Of a stretch of 64,000 bases of DNA, positions 37,608 through 47,351 are shown one piece after another. The DNA lies in NCBI GenBank assembly GCA_006503475.1, contig RSEH01000144.1, positions 57,367 to 121,366 on the forward strand. Reading direction: 5' to 3'. Every line of letters starts with the position of its first letter. Positions within the stretch are counted from its first letter, which is position 1. The notes under the pieces were generated by a model that did no database searches, had not been told where the DNA came from, and saw only the letters and a program-made list of their open reading frames with translations. The DNA is from Stentor roeselii (Eukaryota > Ciliophora > Heterotrichea > Heterotrichida > Stentoridae). Position numbers and translations under genes: made by a program.

Positions 37608-40253
37608 ATGGAGCAGAAAGAGTTTTCAATCCGAGGCATGACCTGCACAAACTGTTCAAACACGATTTCGAAGTAACCCTCACTCAGTGGTCTAAGCAAA
37701 AGAAAAGATCTAAAAGAAGTCTCAGTATGTCTAATCTCCGAGAAGTTGATAGTAAAAGGAGAAAACCTCGATTCTGATTCAATAATCGAGTTAATCGAAA
37801 TGTTAGGTTTTGAGGTAAAATCCAATCAGGCTTCAGAAATAAAGCATTCAAAAATAACATCTGAAGTCCGATTACGACTCAGCAGAACTCTCAACTCAGG
37901 ACTGCCTGTCTTGGCGATTGCAGGTCTTTTGACTGTGAATGTGGAAGAACCGGACCTGCTGTACTTGAAGTTTGACCCAGAGCAGGTCTCGGCAAGGCTG
38001 TTGGCTTATATGGTTGAGGATCGACTGAAGTGCACCGTCAAACTCCATCAAGACTGTCCTTCTGACTCTGATTTGGTGGCGAAGCAGAAAGTTCATATGG
38101 ATGAATGGGTTAAAGAGTTTGGACTTAGTCTCTTGTTTACATTGCCTATCTTTATACTTACTATGATTGTCACGGCTTTTGTTAGCTCTCAAACTCTGGC
38201 TAGTCAAACTTGTGCTGGAAGGCTCCCTTGGTTTAACCTTGCTGTTTGGATCTTAGCGGTTCCGGTCCAGTTTTACTTTGGAAAGAGGTTTTATAGAGGG
38301 GCTTATAAAGCATTGAAGAACTGGTCAACCAACATGGACGTTCTAATCGTTTTAGGCACATCCTCAGCCTTCGCATACGGTACAATAATGAACCTAATGC
38401 TTCTCTTAAGCCTTGTAGGTTCCGATGACAACTCAATGTCTCTAATCGAGCCGAGTCACAGTTTCGAGACTTCCTCTCTTTTAATATCCATAGTTCTTCT
38501 CGGAAAGTACCTTGAAGCGAAATCAAAGCACCGAACAACCGACGCGATAACAAATCTTGCAAAGTTAAAAATATCCGACGCGATTTGCCTCGAAAGCGGC
38601 ATCGAAAGAAAGACGGACATCGACTTGCTCCACCCAGGGTGCATAGTAAAAGTTTACCCAGGCTCCTCCATCCCGGCAGACGGCGTCGTCATCGACGGAG
38701 AAGGCTGGGTGAACGAGTCCATGATGACCGGCGAGGGCAACCTGGTGAAAAAGTCCCAAGACGCCTTCGTCTTCGGAGGAACCATTTGCAACAAGGGCTC
38801 AATTCACGTGAAAATCACAAAAACCGGAGAAAACACGGCATTGAGCCAAATAATCAAATTAGTTGAAAATGCGCAGTCAACAAAACCACCTATTCAAGCT
38901 TACGCTGATAAAATCTCAGGAGTTTTCGTGCCTTTTGTCTTGATCTTCGCATGTGTCACGTGGATTGTTTGGTTTTCGCTGATTTACTCTGATAATGAAT
39001 GGATCCTTGAGATTATTGAGGCAAGGAAAGAGTCGAAGTTTATTTTTGGGTTTAACTTTGGAATCAGTGTACTTGTCATCGCTTGCCCCTGCGCTTTGGG
39101 CCTTGCAACACCCACGGCTGTTATGGTTGCCACTGGCGTCGCTGCACGATTCGGGATTTTAGTGAAAGGTGGAGAGGTGCTTGAGTCAGCTTCTAATATC
39201 AAGACTATTGTTTTTGATAAAACTGGAACACTTACACAGGGAAAGCTCAGAGTGAAGAACTTGGTTTGTTTCACTGATCATTTCACTGAAGAAGAAATTA
39301 AGTCTTTTATTGTGTCTGTTGAAAGCCAAAGTGAACATCTTATTGCCAAAGCGATTTCTTCTTTCATCTCTGAACCGCCATGCGCTTGTCTTAAGTTTGA
39401 AAACCTCGAAGGTCAGGGGGTTTCTGGAATTATTCGCTGGAAGGGGAAAGACTTAAGTGTCTTAATCGGAAATCAAACTCTTTTACTCAACCAGAAAGTC
39501 CAAATCAGCCCTTCAGATCTGGAAAAGTACAAAAGTTTCGAAAATGAAGGAAAAACCACTGTTTTCGTCGCGGTTCAGAAAAAAGTCTCTGCAATTCTCG
39601 CTGTCAGTGAAAGTGAACTTGCGAAACCAGAAGCTCCTTGGGTGATCGACACCCTTCAGAAAAAGGGTTACAGTGTTTGGATCATCACTGGGGACAACAG
39701 GTCTTCCGCTGTGAAAATCGCGAATTATTTAAAAATTCCTGAAGACCAGGTTATAGCGAATTGTTATCCAGGAGATAAAAGAGCGAAAGTAGAGTCTTTA
39801 CAAGGCAAGAATAAAGGAGTGTCTTTTGTCAACTCAAGTCTTAACTCGACTGAAGCCACTGTCTTAGTCGCCAGTGGATCTTCTGGAGGCGTCATGTTTG
39901 TAGGAGATGGAATTAACGACTCCCCTTCTCTGGCGCAGGCTGATATTGGAATCGCTATTGGAGGAACTGATATTGCAAATGATGCTGCTGGAGTCGTTTT
40001 GTTGAAGAATAACTTGAAAGATGTTTTAACTACTTTGGACTTGTCGAAGAAAACTTTGAAGAAAATCAAGTGGAACTTCTTTTGGGCTTTTGTTTATAAT
40101 GTTTGTGGAATACCTCTCGCTGCTGGAGCGCTTTATCCTTGGATGAGTGTTAATATTACCACTGAAATGGCAGCCGCTGCCATGGCTTGCAGCTCGACTG
40201 CTGTTGTCTTGTCGTCTTTACTGCTTAATCGATATAGAGAGCCGAGTAGTTAG
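37608..40253 (+). CDS. P1B-type copper-transporting ATPase, one intron
   Basis: Exons 37608-37672 and 37688-40253 are joined over a 15-nt intron, giving 876 residues. The short first exon supplies the metal-binding GMTCTNCSNTIS of an N-terminal HMA domain; a second HMA-like region lacks the CxxC. Membrane and catalytic motifs: TGEG, CPCALGLATP (about 487), DKTGTLTQG (phosphorylated Asp about 532), TGDNRSS and GDGINDSP (about 761). The CPC transport site indicates Cu+ export into the secretory pathway or out of the cell, as in ATP7/CopA. The nucleotide-binding SEHP motif reads SEHL, keeping His but losing Pro. The stop TAG overlaps the stop of the next, opposite gene. Confidence 0.95.
37673..37687 (+). 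other. 15-nt intron (copper ATPase)
   Basis: Sequence GTAACCCTCACTCAG with A at position 10. It splits the first HMA domain just after the CxxC motif and contains the TAA. Confidence 0.94.
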
Positions 40254-41089
40254 TTACTATTAAATTGTCTAAACAAATTTTGATATTTTACCATCGAGTT
40301 GCTGTTTGGCACGAACTTTGAACCTGAAGTATTGCCCATTTTGTATTTAGAAGTCAAATTAAGAGCTTTAAACTTCTGAATCTCATGAATTTCAAAATTT
40401 TTCCTATTAACCCCCAGCACACCCAATTCAAACTTAGTAGGTTTAAACCTTCCAAATCCATCAGTGATTTTTTTCAAAGACTTAATCGAGTCAAGTTGTT
40501 TTTTGAACAATTTCTGAGTACTGACCGATTTTCTATTTATTTTTTACTCAAGTTCATTCGAAATCGAGTTTTGCAACTTGATAAAAATATTTTCTGAGTG
40601 ACTTCGAAGCATCGATCGTCTTTTTTCCGATACGATTTCCTTCATTTTATCAATAATAACAGAATTAAAAGAAACTGGAGGAAATTCTGAAAGATTTTGA
40701 TTTGTCTTCTTAATAATCGACTTCTTCGATAAAAACTTTTCAATGTAAGGAGCAAGGAGTTGACTTGAACGAGATTCAGCTTTCAAAAGACCTGATGGAA
40801 CTCGAAGGTCAGGAGGGTCTGATAAATGTTCAGGAGAGTCTAAAGGTAAAGTTGATTCAAATGAAGGAAGGTCCACTGCTGACTTGCCCAAAGCGATTTG
40901 ACTTGGAAGAAGAGTTTTTTTGCGAATGTTTCGGTCTTTTAAGTAATATTCGCAACTTTTTATTTTTATTTTTGATGGAGTTTTAAACGATGCTCGGTGG
41001 ATCATCCGGATTCTTTGGATTCCTCTGGCAAGGATAAATGTCGGGTTTTGGACCATTGAACGAATGTGTGAATCAGAGGTGGAGTTCAT
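40250..41089 (-). CDS. Hypothetical basic protein, one intron
   Basis: Exons 41089-40548 and 40532-40250 are joined over a 15-nt intron, giving 274 residues. I do not recognise it. It is rich in Ser, Lys and Pro, with a polar first half (LLPSQIALGKSAVDLP), a helical middle (VSFNSVIIDKMKEIVSEKRR) and a helical region across the splice (FIKLQNSISNELEKSVS, then KLFKKQLDSIKSLKK). No signal peptide or membrane segment is seen. Its final TAA shares bases with the TAG of the convergent copper ATPase. The second exon has no ATG of its own (the only upstream candidate is TTG), which supports the splice. Confidence 0.72.
40533..40547 (-). other. 15-nt intron (hypothetical protein)
   Basis: Minus-strand sequence GTAAAAAATAAATAG with A at position 10. 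It contains the TAA ending the upstream frame. Confidence 0.82.
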
Positions 41090-41339
41090 GGATTATATTA
41101 TAAATATTTTGAGTTATTTTCAGTGATTACTGTAGAGTTTCTTATGTCAATAAAACAATTCATGGATTAAATAGAAAGACTAAACGAGAATAATTGATTA
41201 GGTGAAGAACTTAAACCTGAGAGTAATTCGAACTTATCTCGAATAAGGGAATATTCAAGAATACTTTTGTATCAAATTAATATCACAATATTTGTAATCA
41301 CATGCACTTAACACTTTATACTTAACTTATATAAAATAA

Positions 41340-42338
41340 ATGAAGGAGGAAATCGAAAAACATTCAGTTAAAGTTCTTATTGAAAAATATGCTTTAAACT
41401 CAATCAAACACCAAGAACTCGATAAAGACTCAAGGTTCACCTTTCTAAGAGATCAGCTTTTGATTCAATACAGAAAACTTTATCTTTCAACTGAAAATAC
41501 TTCAGATAATCTGAAATCAACTATTAACAAAAATCTTATCTGTTCTTTACAAGAGCTTCTTCTTGAGACTGTTTTCACTCCGAAGCTTGAGGACCAACTC
41601 ATGATGCTTGATAAAGTTTATAAATGGTTCACATCTAAAACAAACCAATTCCCTGTCAGACCCATTCAGCCTCTTGCGCAGATTCAAGAACTGCCGAGAT
41701 TAGAACTGAGAAGCAGAAATAAGTCACTTCCATTTGTTGTTACTTCTAAATCACCACAAATAAGGAACATTCCTCTCACGTTTCCTAAAAGATCAAAGAA
41801 AAAATCGAAGGATGATATAATTGCTGGAATTGAATCTAGGTACTTTTCGATGCTTAATAATGAAAAAATCGAGTTAAGAACAACTGAAAATAGAAGAAGT
41901 AATGCTCCAATAAGACCGAAAACTCCTATGTTACTTGAAGAACCCATTGAAGATACTAACCAGTTCTCCAAAAAGCCAAGTAAAACACCTGACTTAGAAA
42001 AATTTTCAGAAGAAAACATGAGAACTCCAAGTATAGATTTTCGTACCTTCAACCTTAAGTTCCGAAATATGTCTGGAATCGACAAGACTAAAATTTTTAA
42101 CGGCCCATCTATAAAAGATTTACAACAGGTCCAAAGCATGAAAGGGAAACTTGCAAAAATGAAAGTAAAAGCAAACGTTAAAGAAATCGAAAGTGCTGAA
42201 GTTTTTCAAAGAACCATTCAAGACGATGAAGTCTTTTTAAAAAATTTGCCGATTGGAGGAGAAATGCTTCTCAGAAAGCCTAAAAAGAAGAAAAAATCGT
42301 CGATGAAAAGTACTAAAATGAGTGGATTTTTTAACTGA
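41340..42338 (+). CDS. Hypothetical protein, paralog A of a tail-to-tail pair
   Basis: 332 residues, function unknown. The N-terminal 100 residues are helical (FLRDQLLIQYRKLYL, then LICSLQELLLETV and KVYKWFTSK), the middle is polar and likely disordered, and the C-terminal 60 residues hold KGKLAKMKVKANVKEIE, LPIGGEMLLRKP and a lysine-rich end. The same order of helical head, disordered middle, (L)P-x-GGE-x-LL motif and basic tail appears in the protein encoded convergently at 42369-43550, so the two are paralogs facing each other with a 30-bp gap. A microtubule- or nucleic-acid-binding tail is possible but unproven. Single exon, stop TGA. Confidence 0.75.
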   Translation: MKEEIEKHSVKVLIEKYALNSIKHQELDKDSRFTFLRDQLLIQYRKLYLSTENTSDNLKSTINKNLICSLQELLLETVFTPKLEDQLMMLDKVYKWFTSKTNQFPVRPIQPLAQIQELPRLELRSRNKSLPFVVTSKSPQIRNIPLTFPKRSKKKSKDDIIAGIESRYFSMLNNEKIELRTTENRRSNAPIRPKTPMLLEEPIEDTNQFSKKPSKTPDLEKFSEENMRTPSIDFRTFNLKFRNMSGIDKTKIFNGPSIKDLQQVQSMKGKLAKMKVKANVKEIESAEVFQRTIQDDEVFLKNLPIGGEMLLRKPKKKKKSSMKSTKMSGFFN

Positions 42339-42368
42339 TCAGAAAAACTTACTTGTTTAATAATTACA

Positions 42369-43550
42369 TTAACCTTTTTTAGATTTCTTCTTTTTGGATT
42401 TTTTCTTTGATTTTGACTTCACTTGAACAAATGGATTTATCAATAATGACTCACCACCTGATGGAAGGAATTTTGATAGTTCTTGAACTTTTGTTTGAGC
42501 ATCGATTATTCCTAGCTCGAGTTCTCTTAAGTCACTTTTGATCCCTTTTCGTGCTAGTTTGCTCTTGATTGAAAATAATTCATTCATTTTTTCTCTACCC
42601 ATTCCTGGACTAGTTGAAGGACTAACAAAATCTGGTAAATCATCAAGTCCTTCTTTCCTCTTCTTCGGAATCTGTTCAATATCAATAACTTTTTGCCTAA
42701 TCTTCCTCAAAACTCCCGGCCTCGAAAACATTCCATACTTTTCCTCACTTTCCTCAGAATCAAAACTTTTTTCCGCTTTATTCGATTTGGAAAAATCAAC
42801 AAGAGTAGAATTAAGTTGATCATGAGTATCACTAGCAAAAGAAAACGACGCAATTTCCCTTCGAATATTCAAATTTTCCATTCTTTGACTTTTAAATTCA
42901 CTCCACTCTTGAATCCTTCCTACTTAAACATTACTTTCTCTGTACTTCCCAAGATTTAATCGTTGTGCCTGCCGTTCTTGAAGAGCTTGAAAGTATTTAT
43001 CAAGGCGAGCTTCGATTTCAGGGTCGACAGGAGGAATCGGGTTGACATAAGCTTGATAAGTCGTTTTAAGTCCAACGTTCAGAGTTCTCGGTTGAGGGGT
43101 GCTTGTCTTGCTTTTGTTGAAAGAATCTGCAGCTGTAGACCGCATGGAAAGCGTCACTGCTCGTGATTTTTGAATCGGCTCTGTTGACGTCGCTTTTGCA
43201 GGATAAAGACTTGTTGGCTTCGCAGGGGTTATTTTGCTGTAAAACCACTTCGAAATCTTTGATAAAAGTTTCAACTGAAGACCTTTGTCTGTTGTGTAAA
43301 CGGCCTCGGATAGAAGAGAGTAAAGGGAAGAGTAAAGAACTTCTTTCCACTTTGTTGCTTGAAGACCTTCGCATTTCTCTTGGTAAAAATGCTCTAGGTG
43401 CCCACGGAGATCGATAAAACTTGCTTGGGTCTCGAGGAAGGGATTTCGCAATGTTTCTAGGGTTTCTAGAGATTTTATTGAAGTTTGAGGCTTTTCTAGG
43501 GTTTTTAGTTGCTGGATTGCAAGACTTTGACCTAGCAGGTGATAATCCAT
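42369..43550 (-). CDS. Hypothetical protein, paralog B of a tail-to-tail pair, one intron
   Basis: Exons 43550-42935 and 42919-42369 are joined over a 15-nt intron, giving 388 residues. The N-terminal helical region (SLYSLLSEAVYTTDKG, KLLSKISKWFYSKI) matches the head of paralog A (DKVYKWFTSK), and the C-terminus (KSKLARKGIKSDLREL, then LPSGGESLL and a lysine-rich tail) matches its end. The splice runs from KYRES to RRIQEWSEF in frame. The second half contains acidic and serine-rich linkers. Function is unknown. Paralog A has no intron at the equivalent place, so an intron was gained or lost since duplication, if the alignment holds. Confidence 0.78.
42920..42934 (-). other. 15-nt intron (paralog B)
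   Basis: Minus-strand sequence GTAATGTTTAAGTAG with A at position 10. Its TAA ends the unspliced first frame. Confidence 0.88.
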
Positions 43551-43843
43551 TTATTTAAATTATTTCAAAGTGAAAATTGTGGATTTTGTGAATATTTCTT
43601 ATTATTTAGATAAGTGAAGAGAATAGAGATTATTACTTCAGAATATGTTTTAAGATGGGTCTGATCTGTGATAGAGATTTAACTCTTTAAATTTTTTCAT
43701 TATAGGTATAGTTATATAGCAATTTTATCCTTGATAGAAATAATCACAAATTTTTAATTTCTCATATATTTAAGTATGGAGATTCATTACAGAAGATGAT
43801 AATATGAATAAGTAACACTAATTCCAAACATTATCTCTAATAT

Positions 43844-44935
43844 ATGGAAGAACTTCAACAATTCGACTCAATATCATCAGAGCTGCTAAACCTGGATATC
43901 GAAATCGACGCAAAGCAACTCGAATACCAAAGAGCCCTCGAAGTTCTCTACCAGACCCTATCAGTCCAAGTTCAAGAAGCGCTTCTATCTCTTCCCTGTC
44001 AAACCGATTCAACTTTATTATCTTCCATAGAAGAAACCCAGAAGTTCTTATCAGCGCATCACACATATTCAGACCCAGAGATGATCCAATACCTTGGCTC
44101 AGGCCTGACCAAGAGCTTTCAAGAGTTCCACTGGAAAGACTACTTAAAACAAAAGTAACCTTTACCTAGTCTTCAAAAGCGATGGTCTTCTCTAGTTTCC
44201 GACTTATCAACACAAAAAGCTTCTTCTTACTTCTCAAAAATCGACGAATTAATCAGCTCGACTTATCTTTCACTTCAAAAACTTCTTCAGACTCTTCATG
44301 ATTTATTCCAAACAACTCCAATAAAATACAATATTTTCCCTCAAGTTACTATTTTCGACAGTTTTTTCAATGAAAAAAATCTAGAGTTTCGACAAAAGAC
44401 GAAAAAACTTAAACTTCAATTAAAGTTCTGCCCTGGAGTTGAGCCCCCGACAATAAAAAGAGTTCAATACGAGACTTTCACCGTTGTAAAGAAGAACTTT
44501 ACAGAGTGGAACACGTTTACTGAAGAGGAGTTGATAGAAGTAGAAAAAGCTCCAGCTTGCACTATGGTTCCTTTGGTTCATCGCTTTTTCAGCATGTTCA
44601 CTGATAGGTACCTGGCTGTCGCTTCTTATTACGCCCCTGTCGGCTGGGAGGTCACTCGTGTTGATGCTTTTGTGATCGACGGGTTTTTTAAAGAGTGCAA
44701 TGTGAAAAGAACGGTTTGTAGAGAAAATAAGGCCTTGGTTGAAATTGAAGTCGTTTATCCCAGAGTTGTTAGGGAAAATATTTGGTGTCGGGTTAAGTTG
44801 GAAGGAGTTATTTCTAGGAAAAGGATTCTTGATGTTCGTGTACCTCATATCAAGGATGTACTGGTTGTTGTTGATGAAAACGGAGAACATGAATTACCTG
44901 ATGGAGTGATTGACTTTGATGATATTGAGATTTAA
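43844..44935 (+). CDS. Hypothetical protein with helical N-half and beta-rich C-half, one intron
   Basis: Exons 43844-44154 and 44170-44935 are joined over a 15-nt intron, giving 358 residues. The frame is open across the splice for 255 further codons, much longer than the ATG-started piece beginning at 44531. Residues 1-220 are helical and Ser/Gln/Leu-rich (EALLSLPCQTDSTLL, ISSTYLSLQKLLQTL); residues 230-358 are beta-rich with an acidic end (VIDFDDIEI). No known domain, signal peptide or membrane segment was recognised. Confidence 0.75.
44155..44169 (+). other. 15-nt intron (hypothetical protein)
   Basis: Sequence GTAACCTTTACCTAG with A at position 10. It contains the TAA after YLKQK and joins to a 255-codon open frame. 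Confidence 0.88.
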
Positions 44936-45112
44936 ACAAGAATATTGATATGGGTAAAGGATTTTTAATGAATATGTTAAATTACTCACCATTATTAAAG
45001 TCATTCTAAATATCAGAGATTTTGGCTTCTTTTAGAGCTATAAGTAGTCTTTATAGCATCCATTAATCCTAGCAAAGAATTTTAGATCTAAGGAAATCCA
45101 ATCAGTTATCTA

Positions 45113-45412
45113 CTAACCCCTTCTCTGTACTTCTCGATATTCCTGGCAAGCAGCGCACGGTCCACAGCACCACCAAATAAGACAGTCAGTAACAAAGCTT
45201 CCTTCAATTCCGAATCTATCTCTAATCTTTCCCCTGTTAATAGCTGCTCCAATGCATGCAAGACAACAGCTGAGCAAAGCAGGGACAACAGCTCCAGTTC
45301 CAGTGGCTTTATCGACAGCAACAGCCTGAACACAACAAGCGCAGCACCATCCAGCAATGCAAACCTTTATGTCAGTCAAGCATCCGAAAAGGTCTTCATT
45401 AAAGTTAGACAT
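45113..45412 (-). CDS. PLAC8-family cysteine-rich small membrane protein
   Basis: 99 residues, matching the PLAC8 (Cornifelin/PCR/FWL) family: a double-cysteine motif (WCCACCVQ), a middle CCLACIG, the conserved RGKIRDRFGIEGS, and WWCCGPCAACQEYREV at the end. The length is typical. Members lie at the plasma membrane and affect cadmium or zinc resistance and cell size in plants; animal members differ. Two short hydrophobic stretches coincide with the cysteine clusters. Single exon, stop TAG. No neighbour suggests a specific partner. Confidence 0.92.
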   Translation of the reverse strand: MSNFNEDLFGCLTDIKVCIAGWCCACCVQAVAVDKATGTGAVVPALLSCCLACIGAAINRGKIRDRFGIEGSFVTDCLIWWCCGPCAACQEYREVQRRG

Positions 45413-45485
45413 TATTTATTCGCCCATAATTTTCACGACTTTTCAAACTACCAAAGGAATTTGAGTTGCTTAATTAATTATTATA

Positions 45486-46397
45486 ATGATACCTCGATAT
45501 GCCACACCTACTAAATCAAGCAAACTTTACACTTATACCAATAATGACCAAGACCTTGTCAAACTGGCTTTTCGAGGGGGAAACTTCACGTTTTTGAAGA
45601 AATTCCCTGCGAAAATCAAGCCTTTTGCATTAACTGCAAGTTTGAATGAGCTAAGCAAGAGAAATCTCCTAAAAACTCCTCGGTCAGTTTCAGTGAAAAC
45701 CCCTAAAAACTACCCGTGGATGCCAGATTCCTTCGAAAACAAGTTCAAAGTGACCAGCCAGATGCGAGCTGAAAGTATCAGGAAGAGAAACATGATCAGC
45801 AAAAGAGACTTCGTGTGCAGCGGTACTCCAACTCACGGCCGTTCCAACCAACGAGGTTTCATTTCAATCAACTCTTCATACTCATCAGCATCTGAGCATT
45901 CAGAGAGGCTCAAGTGGATAAAAGACTCTAAAGTCAAGCATGGAAATTTCAGAATAGGAAAACCTGAGATAGGCCCCAAGTCTCCTCTTTCCGCGCAGGA
46001 AATCATCACCAGGATCAGAGTTCGACTCACTGAAGATTGGAAATCTTCCAGTTTTGACATCGGCATGAATGACTTGAAATGCATCGAAATCAGGTTTTTC
46101 TTGAAATCTGTTGAAAACTGTGAAACGATGAACTTTTATATGAATACTCTTGTCAATAAAAATCAGGAGTTTTTGAAGTATTGCTTGAAAAAAGTACCTC
46201 ATCAGTGGGGGTTGAGAAATGGAAAGTTTTTAGTTTTTGTTTTGGCACCTGCTTGGGTCACTCTTCCGAAGATATCTGGGATTGTTAGCAAAGGTTTGAA
46301 GAATAGTGTTGCGAGGAGATTAGCTTTGATTAGCACGAGAAATAGCAGTATGTCTATTCGTAATTGTAAGTAAGTTCAAGTTAGAGAGATGGTTTGA
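45486..46397 (+). CDS. Hypothetical basic protein; possible short terminal exon
   Basis: The unspliced frame is 45486-46373 (295 residues, TAA). A candidate 15-nt intron at 46370-46384 (GTAAGTTCAAGTTAG, A at position 10) would change the end to NCKEMV and the stop to TGA at 46395-46397. Both forms are possible; RNA reads would decide. The protein is rich in Lys, Arg and Ser with repeated SP/TP sites (MIPRYATPTKSSK, LLKTPRSVSVKTPKNYPW), and a more ordered C-terminal half (EIITRIRVRLTEDWK, LKCIEIRFFLKSVEN). I do not recognise a family. Confidence 0.65.
46370..46384 (+). other. Candidate 15-nt intron
   Basis: Sequence GTAAGTTCAAGTTAG fits the window consensus, including A at position 10, but removal only changes the last few residues of the hypothetical protein, so coding evidence is weak. 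Confidence 0.45.
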
Positions 46398-46477
46398 TGT
46401 TAACAGTAGTAATCTATGTCTAAATATTTTTAATTAATTTTTGAGAGTAAGGCTAGAACACTACCTAAACTAATTAT

Positions 46478-47269
46478 CTATCCAGAAAACTTCAAAGGTG
46501 CATACCTTAGGCGATTAACGATATCAGCTCCTGGTACTTCTCCATACAAAGTCTGAATGATGTTAAAGACCATGAAATCAATTCCCTTAGACTGATACTG
46601 TGTTCCATAATTAGGAATAACAATATCAGTATAAACTTTCCCCTAAATAAATTTCACAGGTTCAACAAATCGTTCATGAGCGATTTTGGTATACTTCAAA
46701 TAATACTCAATGACAAACTCCATAGGCATTCCAATTTCCTTCGTAAACTTCCTAACACGGTGTCCAAGTCTCACATCATCAGGACACTCCACAAATAATT
46801 TATAGTCAAAGCATCTTCTTATCTCTTCCTTGTAAAACACGAAGAGTCCTTCAACAATAATGACAGGAGTAGGAAAGACTTTGATACTTTTTTTCAGTTT
46901 ATGGTTAAGCATGTCATATTGAGGACACTCGAAAGTCTTTTTATTGTTCAAAGAGTCCAGACAGTTCTTGAACAACGCCCAGTCAATACAGTCAGGGTTG
47001 TCGAAATTGTCCTCTGACGTCATGTCTGGGAAGTAAAAGTCGAACTCGTTGATGACAGTTGCGGAAAAGTCAAGACTCACTTTCAGCTTTTCTGTGATTT
47101 GGGATTTTCCGGAACAGCTCCCTCCACAAATCCCGATAATGAATGGCTGCTTGCTCAGAGTTCGAACTGATTGCAAGGAAAATCCAGATGTCAGGCCGAG
47201 TGATAAGGGCATGTTCGGAGTGATGCTTGGAGAGTAAAAAGCGTGATTGACTGGACTGAACTGTTCCAT
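46478..47269 (-). CDS. Uridine kinase, one intron
   Basis: Exons 47269-46658 and 46642-46478 are joined over a 15-nt intron, giving 258 residues. The P-loop GICGGSCSGKS lies at about residues 46-56. The acidic NEFDFYFPD replaces the more usual DSFY-type catalytic loop; IIVEGLFVFY and GHRVRKF follow as in uridine-cytidine kinases. The second exon supplies KVYTDIVIPNYG, the conserved C-terminal ADIVIP region, which supports the splice. The enzyme phosphorylates uridine or cytidine with ATP or GTP in pyrimidine salvage. A 40-residue N-terminal extension has no recognised domain. Stop TAG. Confidence 0.9.
46643..46657 (-). other. 15-nt intron (uridine kinase)
   Basis: Minus-strand sequence GTGAAATTTATTTAG, the only one starting GTG rather than GTA. 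A is at position 10. Phase 0, between GAA CCT and GGG AAA. Confidence 0.92.
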
Positions 47270-47351
47270 TATTATTGGATTTTTATGGGCTTGGATTGGG
47301 AAGAGAAAGTTTAAATTTTGATTTGAAAGATTTGGAAATTTAGGGATAATA

